A stretch of DNA of 64,000 bases from Hyphodiscus hymeniophilus (taxonomy: Eukaryota; Ascomycota; Leotiomycetes; Helotiales; Hyphodiscaceae), in assembly GCA_016508695.1 (NCBI GenBank), contig VNKQ01000005.1, positions 1,364,001 to 1,428,000 on the forward strand, in the 5' to 3' direction. Below are positions 1-9,920 of the stretch, in pieces. Both the position numbers and the translations under genes were made by a program. The notes below the pieces were generated by a model. That model saw only the letters and a program-made list of their open reading frames with translations. It was not told the origin of the DNA and made no database searches. Numbering within the stretch: position 1 is the stretch's first letter; each line of letters opens with the position of its first letter.

Positions 1-3000
1 AGCGTAGTAGAATACATCCAGGTATGCGGATAGTCGTATTCCTAACCATGGCCTTCCTCTTCCAAGGTTTGCTGACCGCGACTCTTCCTTAGGATCCTGA
101 GCCCTTCCCTCCTTCTGCATCTCCGAATTTTATAGTCAAGCTCAACAACGACGATGAACTCACTTTCAACTTTACCTTTGTCGTACGACAGACACAGCAA
201 GGAGCGACGAACAACCCGGTAGACACAGTTGTTAATGGCCTCACATATGTATCGGCGTCAACGGCAAAAGAGGTAGAAACTCTGGTAACTCGAGAGTTCC
301 ATGCCGATCCAAATCTACACAAGAATGCGAATGTGCAGCTCGTGGGAGATTACTCTACTGGCGGGAGTTCCTCAGTATCTTTTGAATGGTCGTGGAAATG
401 GAGGCCTCCGAAGTCATTCGAGGATAGAGGAGGGGGTTGGAGAAACCAGTGCAGCGTACGCTGTCGCTCTATTGTCTGACTGCTGGAGTTTCATATATGC
501 TAACGGTTCAAAGTTTGTCGAGTATGACCAGCGAGCACATCGACTGAACACCCTTGCCAGCTTCTCTTTCTGGGTGTCAAGTGAGTTCCCTCCTATGTCG
601 TTCTTTGCGCCCTCACTAATCTCCAATAAAGATTACCAACAATACTTGAGCCAACCAAGTTCTCCATCGCCTCAGTTCAGCCTCGTACCTCCTCCGAAAC
701 TTCGAGTACCCTCTACGCAATCTATGGACTCTCGATTGAGCGGCACCGATTCCCGCGAATGTGACGACCCTCCGTCACCGAACATGGTTGCGATCGAGGG
801 GCCCATGCCGATAATTCAAGTACCGTTGAAGGACACATTCAAGGTGGACATTTCATGCCAGCGCCCAGGAGAAGACATCAGTGCTGCAGAAGATAGCCCA
901 CTCTTCAGAGCAACCATGAAAGCCCTGGAGCAGAAGACAGGAAATATGCGCCAACGCATGAAGAAGGTTTTAAAAAAGGCAGAGGCGGCGCATGTGGCGC
1001 AGATAGAGTGCAACGATGCGATCTCTGGGTTCATGGAAGCTCTTCGAGAGGCGTCTTCTTCAAATGCCAATGCGGTACAGCCCGCGTTGGAGCATTATTT
1101 CGACAAGATTGCCAGGGAGATTTTGTCGTACGAGAAACAAAATACCGTCAACTTGCAGAAAATAATCATTGATCCTATGATGAAGTTGTACAACCTGGAC
1201 ATCAAGCAAGCCGAGGCCAAGAAGCGAGATTTCGAAGAAGAGAGCAAGGACTATTACTCTTATGTTTCGCGATACCTGGGCCAACGTCAAGACTCTCTGA
1301 AAGCTAAGAAACGAACCGAGAGCGACTCTAAGTATCAGACGAAGCGACGGAACTTCGAGCTCAAGCGCTTCGATTACTCTTCCTTCATGCAGGATTTGCA
1401 TGGAGGTCGTAAAGAACAGGAGGTCTTATCCCATCTGACCAAGTATGCAGATGCTCAAGCCAAAAGCTACCTGGCGGCTGCCAAGAAGATAGAGGTGATG
1501 CTTCCCCAACTGGAAGCCTTGAGCGCCGAAGTTCAGGACGCGGATAAAGAGTTCAAGTATCAGCGAACTGAGCGAGAAGAGAGGCGCCGAAACCTTGAGA
1601 AAAGCACTGTCACATACGTCGAACCAGATTCTATGCCTGCTGGGGTGATTCCACAGCCATCATACAGTAACAGTGGAAGCTCTTACATTCCTAGCAATGA
1701 TCTTGGCCGGGCCGACAGTACTGGTGCTTCTCAACTCAGAGCTGTCTCCTCGAATGGGACAACAGTTACGTCTTCAAACGGAGGTGCGGATTTCTCCAGG
1801 TCTCCAGGGAGTCTTACATCGACCGTCGGATCTGTTAATAGCCCTGGTCTGAACTCGAAATTCCGAGGGATTCGCGACTTGGAAGAGAAAGACTACGCTC
1901 AAACAGCAGCAAATGAGAAAAACGGAACCTTGCAGAGGAAGGAGGGCTTACTGTGGGCTCTCAGCAGACCCGGGAGTCACGCAGATCCTAGAGGTCTCAA
2001 CAAGCAAGCGTGGCACAAGTAGGTTCCATGGTCCAATGTGAAGATCATCGTTAATCACAAGCAGATTCTGGATTGTTCTCGACGGCGGTAAAGTATCGGA
2101 ATACAGCAATTGGAAAGAGCGCCTCGACTTGCATATTGAGCCAATCGATCTTCGTATGGCTTCGGTCCGTGAGGCTCGGAACGCCGAGAGACGTTTTTGT
2201 TTCGAGGTCATTACTCCTCAATATACACGTGTTTATCAAGCTACGTCCGAAGAAGACCTCAACAGTTGGATATCAGCAATTAATAATGCTGTTCAGAGCG
2301 CCGTGGAAGGACGAGGATTGAAGGACATACCAGCCCCTACGCCCCAGCCGCCGCATCATTCAATCAGAAGAGACATAGGCTCCATTCTGACCGGGAAGAG
2401 CTCTTCCCTAGGCCATGGAGCTCATCAGCACAACCCAGCCGCGGCTTCTGCAAACAACAGTGTTTTCCGACGAACCACCGTTGGAGCTCGTCCAGTCTAC
2501 TCTCGTCAAGGGAGTAGCAGCTTCGATGAGAATCCGGACAAGCTCCTTCAACTTTTGCGAGATGCAGACCAAGGCAACTGTTGGTGTGCAGATTGCGGTT
2601 CTGGTATCAAGACAGAGTGGGTTTCGATCAACCTGGCTATCATATTGTGCATTGAATGCAGCGGTATCCATCGCTCTCTCGGCACACATATTAGCAAGGT
2701 GCGGTCTCTCACTCTCGACATCAATTCCTTCACCACGGATATCGTTGAGCTGCTACTCCTTGTTGGGAACCGTGTCTCCAACATGATCTGGGAGGCAAAG
2801 TTGGATCCGGGAATCAAGCCTACGCCCCAGGCTTCGCGTGAGCAACGACTGAAGTTTATCACAGCGAAGTATGTCGAACGCGCTTATGTAGAGCCAATTT
2901 CATCGACAGTGTCGCGCTACGCTACCGCAGATGAGACACTCATTGCTGCCATCAAGAAGAACGAGGTTCAGCAAGTAATTTACGCGCTTGCACTGAAGGC

Positions 3001-3364
3001 GAATCCAAACGTCGCCGACAAGTCCAGAGGCACGCATGCAGTGTTCTTGGCTCTAGCTGCAGCCGACCCTGCTGCCCCTTCCCCTGCTGCGACACCAACA
3101 CAATCAGGATCGAAGGTGACGCCCTTCCCAATAGCGGAAATGTTGGTGCAGAATGGAGCAGAGATCCCGAGCACGTTGCCAGCGTTCCCTTTGAGTCGCA
3201 GTGCAGCACAGTATATCGAGCAAAAGACCCCCAAGGCAAGCGACACGCTTGGAGCGTTACCTACGATGAGTCCCAGTGACAAGCAGAAGGAGCGCGAGGC
3301 ACGTTTACAGAAGCGAGTGAGCGCTGGTGGGAGGTTGGCCAAGTCAAGTATCCCGGAGAAGTAA
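1..3364 (+). CDS. BAR-PH-ArfGAP protein (Arf GTPase-activating protein), 5' end missing
   Basis: Arf GTPase activator that would couple membrane curvature sensing to Arf-GTP hydrolysis in vesicle traffic. Visible exons: 1-21, 93-455, 514-580, 632-2018, 2065-3364; the four introns have GT/AG ends and the phases agree throughout. The start lies upstream of the window. A BAR-type helical region spans about nt 900-1590. A PH domain is created only when the 46-nt intron 2019-2064 is removed (FWIVLDGGKVSEYSNW across nt 2065-2110). The ArfGAP zinc finger at about nt 2577-2700 has CX2C-X17-CX2C spacing and the catalytic Arg in the IHRSLGTH stretch. The tail is Ala/Pro-rich with possible ankyrin remnants. 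The domain order matches ACAP/ASAP-type and fungal Csx2-like GAPs (from memory). The intron at 581-631 is 51 nt and in frame, so retention would keep the frame open. Confidence 0.88.
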
Positions 3365-4410
3365 CAAAAATGGGTTGGGAAAGGATAGGGCGGGGTATTC
3401 ATGAATGATATAATGACTTGGAGATACCATTGGGAACGCTTGATGATGTTGCATTGTTGGAGTTGCGTTCTTTCCTTGGCTGAAAGCCGAGCGGAAAGAT
3501 ATAGGGTGGCTGGCTAGTTGGAAAGTGGACATTTTATGGATAGTAATAGTAATGGGTGGGCCAGTGAAAGAGATAGGTGCATTATAAGTGTACGTCTTTG
3601 ATCGCAACTGATGATTTACTGACTTCTTCCCATCTGAATTGTATTGAGCTACTAGATTTGACGCTCTAATAATCTGGCTTCACACCCCCGCGGTTCAATG
3701 CAAGCACTCGAAAGACTGCTTTCAGAAATGACGTACGTTGAGCAGCCCCTGATCTCCTCGTGTTGATCCAAAAGCTCAGGCTCATATTATACCAAATTAT
3801 TGGAAAGTTGGCAATCAGTTCCCCTTATTGCTGCTACTATTGATTGATTTCAAGGGATATATTAGTTAGTCGTGTAGATAACTAGGAATCTCTTCCTTCA
3901 CCAGGTCCTATTCTGTGGCGTAGACCCTTTGGCCTTGGCACGAGGGGAGATTCGACCGGTTGTCACCCGTTAAAGCTTCTCTTCCTGCACCGAGCCGTCC
4001 TTCAAAAGGATACCCTGCAGCTACTTATCACTGGGCTCCCTCGCTTCGGTTTCTTGACAACTTCGGAAGCTTCGATTTCCTTTTGGCCAGAACGCAACGA
4101 TCTTGGCGGAAACGCGATTGACTTGGCGAAAGCTTGTAACGGAGCCGTCGCAGATACCTTATCATTACTGGAGTACTCACTCTGCCCGGCTGACAGGCTG
4201 CCACCCCGACCGGCGACAAGCTGAGAAACCCCAGCCCTTCTGGGTTGATCCTCACAGCGCCCATCCATAAGAAGACCAGTTGGATCGCAGATATATGACG
4301 ACGAATCTTCTTCTTGGCCTTCCGATATATGCTGCAGGTAATTATATCACGAAATGCTTCCCGAGAACTATGCGCGAGGCTGACGGGATTATCACCAGTA
4401 ATCTTCAACC
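3365..4410. other. Intergenic region, 3' of ArfGAP gene and 5' of C2 gene
   Basis: About 1 kb with no ORF I can support on either strand. The last 400 bases are pyrimidine-rich and lead to the C2-protein ATG, so they probably hold its promoter and 5' UTR. I see no repeat or RNA gene. Confidence 0.5.
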
Positions 4411-6274
4411 ATGGCGGACCCAACTCCTCCTCAGACAAATGGCAACGCACCTACGAATGATAGCCCACAAAGTGGAAGTGCAGAAAAGCAAGCCGATCAC
4501 CCCAAAGACGACAACGCGCAGAATGGGAGCGCAGAGAAGCAAGGCGATGAGCACCAGGGCAAGCTCAGCGAAGCCAAAGATAAATTGACCAAGAAGCAAC
4601 AAAAGATGAAAGACAAGAACAATCCTGCTGGTGGATATGATGCAACCCCCATTCCATCTGCGCGAGATGGCTACACTGTCAGATTCACGTTCCATCGTGC
4701 CGAAAACTTACCAGTCTCGGATCTCAACTCGAGATCCTCTGATCCTTATATACGCGCGACTTTGACATCTGCTCTGCCGAAAAGACACAAAGAGGATCCT
4801 GATATGGTTATCAGGACGCCTACCGCTCACAAATGTGTGAACCCAGATTGGAATACGGAGTGGATCGTGTCGGGGGTCCCATCAAGTGGGTTCCGCTTGA
4901 AATGCAGGATATATGACGAAGATCCACAAGACCACGATGATCGTCTCGGAAATGTCACCATCAATGTGGGCAACATTGACAGTAATTGGCCTGGTATCCG
5001 AGATGAGAGCTTTCCCATCAAGAAGCGCATGGCAAGCAAGAGAGCATACATGATTCGAGGCTGCGCTTCGATGCTCAGTCGAAACGTTCACATGACCGGC
5101 AACTTATTTGTTAGCGCTGAGGTGCTGGGGATGTCGGATAAACCATTTGGACGTCTGTACACAATTGGGAAGACTTATTGGTTTAAGCATTACTCTCCAA
5201 TGATTGGGAGGCTCGCTGGGACCAAAGCGCCTGAAAGTGAACTCAAGAAAAAGGCCAACGGAAAGAGTGACGCTGAAATAGAGAAATACGAGTGAGTCCT
5301 CTTTGCCCGCCATGTTCAGATGCAGTATTTTGACGGGCAACAGTTTCCAAGCAAATCAGTTCCAACTCCAAGGTCCTGTACCGGCAGAATTATACCATCG
5401 TTTCGTCGAATTCAAGCCCTTCGTCAAAGGCATGTTCACAGGCCTTGGTGTTCGAGGACGAATTCTCAACAAAACACTTCATCATCAACACAGCCGTGTG
5501 TACAACTTTAGCAATAGCACTGAATACGGCGAAGTGAAACCTCGATCCGAAGAAGCGACTCTTCAATTCCTCAAGATGGTCCATTACGACGAAGGCAGTC
5601 GAATCTTCACATACGTCCTATCGATAGACGGTCTTCTCCGCTTTACGGAGACTGGCAAAGAGTTCGGGATTGATCTATTGTCAAAACATACCATGCATAG
5701 CGACGTAAGTATCTACATCGCCTGCTCCGGCGAGTTCTTCATCCGCCGACTCGCCCACCCCAAAGAACCAGTCGACGCACCGGGCCAAAAGACACATCCA
5801 GACACTGACCTTCCCGGTGGACCACCTAACGAGCCTCCGCCACGAGATCCGAGATCCTACGAGCTCGTAATTGACAACGATTCTGGAACCTACCGCCCCA
5901 AAGGCGATCTCCTCCCAAAGCTCAAAGAGTTTCTCAATGCGAATTTCCCCGGCCTTCACGTGGTTGTGAAGGAATGCACGGATAAGAAGCTAGATAAGAT
6001 GAAGGATGAGCAGCGGAAACGGAAGAAGAAGGAAGGCCAGAATGTAGAGTTTGTGCAGAACTCTGATGATGAAATTAGTAGTTCCGACGAGGAGAGCATG
6101 GCGAGGAAGGGGACGAAGAAGAAGTCGAATCGGACGAAGGCGTTTGAGGCCCTGGAGGATCCGGGCAAAGCCGTTAAGGAGATTATCCCCGGGGAGAAGG
6201 GGAGGGAGACGAGGGAGGAAAATGAGACACAGGGCGATGCTGTGGAAAGGAACGGGGAGAGCTCGGGGACGTGA
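4411..6274 (+). CDS. C2-domain protein, 603 aa
   Basis: Two exons, 4411-5291 and 5344-6274, joined across a 52-nt GTGAGT...CAG intron; the join gives KYDFQANQFQLQGPVP. Residues 1-70 are a polar Gln/Lys/Asp-rich leader. A C2 domain follows at about residues 85-200, starting with YTVRFTFHRAENLPVSDLN. The Ca2+-loop aspartates are visible: D in VSDLN, the SSDPY stretch, and the YDEDPQDHDD loop. This suggests Ca2+-dependent phospholipid binding. The middle part (residues 220-450) looks globular and conserved but I cannot name a domain. The last 100 residues are Lys/Glu-rich and probably disordered. The sequence at 5710 looks like a splice donor (GTAAGT), but reading through gives a continuous plausible protein, so I did not splice there. 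Function beyond lipid binding is unknown. Confidence 0.8.
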
Positions 6275-7412
6275 GGGCTTGAGGGGTGAAAGACGAGAGG
6301 TAGGGCAGTGTTCGCGTTTGATTTTTGTAATATGTGATGGTTATTTATTTCCCGCTCGCAAGAACAGCTTCGCGGAGGCGCGTGAGATGGGCTGTGTTAT
6401 ATTATATCCTAATAAGTGGATGGCTTGGATTACACAGTATTCGTTAATATGAGAACAGTTTCTGACTTTTTTCCTTGTTGCAACGTAGACGTGCCGACGT
6501 GCCGACGTGCAAATGCCGTGTCTTTGGCAATTCAAGGCGGAGATATCTTTTCAAAAGCCTGAAGAGCATACTGACATCAGGCGACCAAGGCTGAACTCGA
6601 AATGTGATCCTCAGTGCCACAGAGCTTTCCTTGAAGTACGAAAAGGGAAGTCCCATGTCCCGCAATGATTTGGTAGGACGATGGTGTAGACTCCAGCGAT
6701 TCATACCCAGAATCGAACTCGTGGAAACGACCAGATACTTGCGATCTCATCGGCCACTGCGTGAGGTGGATGGTGAACAATGAGTGGCTTTGCATTGATC
6801 CCCACGTCGTTCGTAGAATTGTCCCACAACAAAGTCAACCACAGCATCTGAAAGCATTTCAAGCACTTATAAGTGGAGAGAAGAGGGCACGAAGACTATT
6901 CACGTTGTATTTGTCTACTGAGTTGCACTATAACCGAATTCCGAAATACGTCAAATAACCTCTTACAAGCACACAGTCCTCGTGACCGTGGAAACCACAG
7001 TGATACTTCAGGGAGGAATATTGGAAAGTACACCTTGGGGTTTAATATAAGATTTTTGCACTTGCTGGAGTGTCCCATAATGACTGGCAGGCAATGTGAG
7101 GATGCTGAAGTGGGAAGTCAAAGAAGGTACATATGAAAAGAAAAGAGAGAGGGAAACTCAGAAGTGATAGTCTCGACAATGAACGACTATCTTGAAGACT
7201 GCGTACAGAAGGGCGTTTGGCGCTTGCCGGTTTGTTGTGTATTTACGCATCAAGAAACTCGCGCTGAGATGTATGTTCATATTCGAGTCTTTCTAACCTC
7301 GTAAATGTTGAGTGAAGAAAAGCCACTGTCTACAATTCATCCAGCAACCCAATACTCCAAAATCATGAATCGTCCCAGCGCTGCCATGCATTTTCAGTCT
7401 CAAACGCAGTCC
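6275..7412. other. Convergent intergenic region
   Basis: Lies between the 3' ends of the C2 gene (+) and ATG33 (-). No supported gene. It contains three tandem copies of an 8-mer, GACGTGCC, at 6488-6511. Confidence 0.5.
6488..6511. repeat. Tandem octamer GACGTGCC x3
   Basis: Three head-to-tail copies, the last ending in A instead of C. Each copy carries the core GACGTG, which resembles a bZIP/bHLH half-site. It sits between two gene 3' ends rather than in an obvious promoter. Confidence 0.75.
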
Positions 7413-8214
7413 TCACATCTCAACAATAACAACATCCGCGGCTCCATCTCCCCACTAGAACACAGGAAAGTCAGCATGGCCTAATAAAGAGGTTCAGGCA
7501 GGGTAGCCAAGGCGTTGTAGAATATGTGCAATAAGCGAGACAAAGGATCAGTTGAACTTACAATCCCCACCACACTCATAGCAAAACCAAGCCCAGCAAC
7601 AGCGGTCCTAATCATCTGGCTCATCTTAAAGCCCTCCATCTGCTGCCGGACCTCCTCGCCATTAACTTCCTCCTCCAACTCCTCTCCACTCATCGTCCCC
7701 TCGCTGTTACTGTCATGGCCCAGTACCTCGTAGCTAGCATCCATCTGTCGTCCCTTGCCTTTCCGATCCTTGGTCTTCACCACTCTCGGAACAGCCGAGG
7801 GCTTACTGACAACGTACGGCAGGACGGTGTCAGTGAACACACTTGCCGTGACGAAGAGGGTGGTCCATAGCAGGTAGGGATGCTTTTGGCTGCGAGGCGA
7901 GAGGAGATACGCGAGGAAGAATGAGCTGGCGGATACGCTGGCCAGTGTGCGCAGTTGGAGGACGGAGCTGGATGTTAGGTTGGCAAAGGCTCTCGAGGCG
8001 CCGGTCGCGGATGGCAAGTCGAGGAGAGTCGGGATGGTCAAGCTGCTGAGAGAGTATGAGAGGCCCTGCAATAGAGAGTATTAGCTTTTATGATTGAGAA
8101 AGGAAGCGGGTAGGCGGGGGCGACGGCGGATTTGGAGTGGGATTGCCTTACGGTGAGGAGACCGAGGGAGATTGATCCCACGAATTTAAGAGTTGAGACC
8201 GTTCTTGAGGCCAT
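7413..8214 (-). CDS. ATG33: ATG33-like mitochondrial outer-membrane mitophagy factor
   Basis: Exons on the minus strand: 8214-8152, 8065-7562, 7454-7413 (202 aa). The first intron has a GTAAGG donor and TTGCAG acceptor. The second has a GTAAGT donor, a TGCTGAC branch site and a TTCTAG acceptor. The N-terminus MASRTVSTLKFVGSISLGLL and the four hydrophobic segments with a central acidic loop match fungal Atg33, as does the length (yeast Atg33 is 197 aa). The final exon encodes a WGDGA-type ending. Without the last splice the frame stays open and gives a different tail stopping at 7481. A second ATG lies 3 nt upstream (8217). In yeast Atg33 promotes mitophagy at stationary phase. The gene is divergent from SPS19 with 389 bp between them. 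Confidence 0.75.
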
Positions 8215-8217
8215 CAT

Positions 8218-8606
8218 TCCGTCTGGAGTATGCAATCAATCTGTAGGCGCGAGCGATGTCCAGAATGGAGTGGTTCGTTGAAGTTGACGTCGCCTATCCA
8301 CCAGTATCTGCCCTGATCGTTTAGGAGCTCGAGACCCCCCTGGAGCCCTGTCCGAAGGACGTGTTGCCTGAGGTTGCAGGGTCTAAAACTTGCCTCGGCC
8401 ACGGCAACTTCCCCAGATTTCTGGGGAGTGTGTGAGCGGTAGTAATCTCACCATTGAATTACGGCCGCAATCCTGTACCGAAGAGCTTCTCCCCCTAATC
8501 TACCCCTCCTCCTCAGCTTGTATACCTTCTTTTTACTTCAATCCATTTCACTGCTCTTTAGTCGATCCAGAGGATCACCACAACCCCGCACTCATCAAGA
8601 ACAGAG
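8218..8606. promoter_or_regulatory. Bidirectional promoter region ATG33 / SPS19
   Basis: This 389-bp gap separates two divergent start codons. It carries CCTCGG at 8393-8398, the core recognised by the FarA/FarB fatty-acid regulators in Aspergillus. That is known biology from another genus; its use here is inference. The SPS19 side is CT-rich just before the ATG. Confidence 0.5.
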
Positions 8607-9598
8607 ATGGCTATCCCAAGATCAGAGTACCTTTCAGAGGTCTGGAAAGATGGAATCTTCTCAAACAAAGTAGTATTCTGCACAGTGAGTTGGCCACTCC
8701 AGTACCTACCTCACAACCGATTCCCTAACCAGCTACCGAACAGGGAGGAGCAGGATCAATCTGCAGCGCCCAAGTCCGAGCCCTGGTCCACCTCGGAGCC
8801 AACGCCTGTATCATCGGTCGGAACGCCGAGAAGACCGAGTCGATGGCCGCGAACATAGCAACAGCCCGCGCGGGCTCGAGAGTGATAGGGATTGGAGGCC
8901 TGGACGTCCGCAAAGTCGAAGATCTCGAGGAAGCCGCAGCACGCTGCGCCAAAGAGCTGGGCGGGATCGATTTCTGCATAGCGGGCGCGGCAGGCAACTT
9001 CCTGTCCCCGATCTCTGGCCTGTCTTCGAACGCGTTCAGGACCGTGATTGAGATAGACACGATTGGGTCTTTCAATACGCTGAAAGCCACGCTGCCCTAT
9101 TTGATCGAGTCGGCCAAGAAGAATCCGAATAATGGGACAAACCCCTCGACTGGGGGCCGGATTATCTTCGTCTCTGCAAGTTTCCATTTCAAGGGCATGG
9201 CGTTGCAGGCGCATGTTTCGGCTGCCAAGGCCGGCGTCGATGCATTGAGTGCTACGGCTGCGATTGAGTACGGCCCAAGGGGTATTACCTCGAACATCAT
9301 AACACCAGGGCCAATTATGGGTACTGAAGGAATGGCCAGATTGGGGAGTCGGGATGCTGAGCAGAGCGGTGCTGCATTCAAGAAAGTTCCTTTGGGGAGA
9401 TATGGGCTGGTGAAGGAGATTGCTGATGGAACGGTGTATTTGTTCAGTGATGCGGGCAATTTCGTGAATGGGGAGGTGCTAGTCATTGACGGCGCTGAAT
9501 GGCGGACTCCTGGGGGTATGGGAGTTGCGGGGCAATACCCTGATTACCTGTTAGATAACACTTTTCAGAGACGGGAGGAGAAGAAACCGAAGTTATAG
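8607..9598 (+). CDS. SPS19: Peroxisomal 2,4-dienoyl-CoA reductase (SDR family)
   Basis: Exons 8607-8684 and 8744-9598 (310 aa); the 59-nt intron has GTGAGT/ACAG ends and falls inside the glycine-rich NADPH loop (FCTGGAGSICSAQ). The enzyme would reduce 2,4-dienoyl-CoA with NADPH, an auxiliary step of beta-oxidation for unsaturated fatty acids. SDR landmarks seen: the Gly-rich motif, GAAGNFLSP (the NAG-like motif), SAS before the active-site segment, and HVSAAKAG. At the classical SDR tyrosine position there is Val, while the Lys is kept; loss of the Tyr is also known in animal dienoyl-CoA reductases. The C-terminus is PKL, a weak variant of the peroxisomal SKL signal. It shares a promoter with ATG33. 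Confidence 0.88.
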
Positions 9599-9920
9599 AC
9601 GAGTAATGGGCTTACATGCCAGATAGGCGACGCTTATGGGAAATGTTTTTGCATCGAAGAGCAAAATCTTGGTTCGTTGGGAGGCGTCCCGGCACTTTTT
9701 CAAAGACTTTGGGTCTATCGCGTGCAGCAAGCTGAGCAGGTCGCCATTGCTACGGGTAAGAGGACTGCTAGTAATTGTCAAGAAGCCATATCACACCAAT
9801 CACGGTACTTTAACGCAAACCCCTCTACAACGTTGTTCAATAAGCCGTTTCTCGTATCAATCGTGCATCCTTCCCACCTTTTTTCTGTCCCATTGTCGCA
9901 CAAACACATTTCATTGCCAT
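9599..9920. other. Convergent intergenic gap
   Basis: Lies between the 3' ends of SPS19 and the Zn2Cys6 regulator gene. I see no supported gene or repeat here. Confidence 0.4.

Noticed and set aside
5700..5760. Possible intron donor (GTAAGT) in the C2 protein gene
   Set aside because: Read-through gives a continuous and well-formed segment (DVSIYIACSGEFF), and no good acceptor restores frame with a better result.
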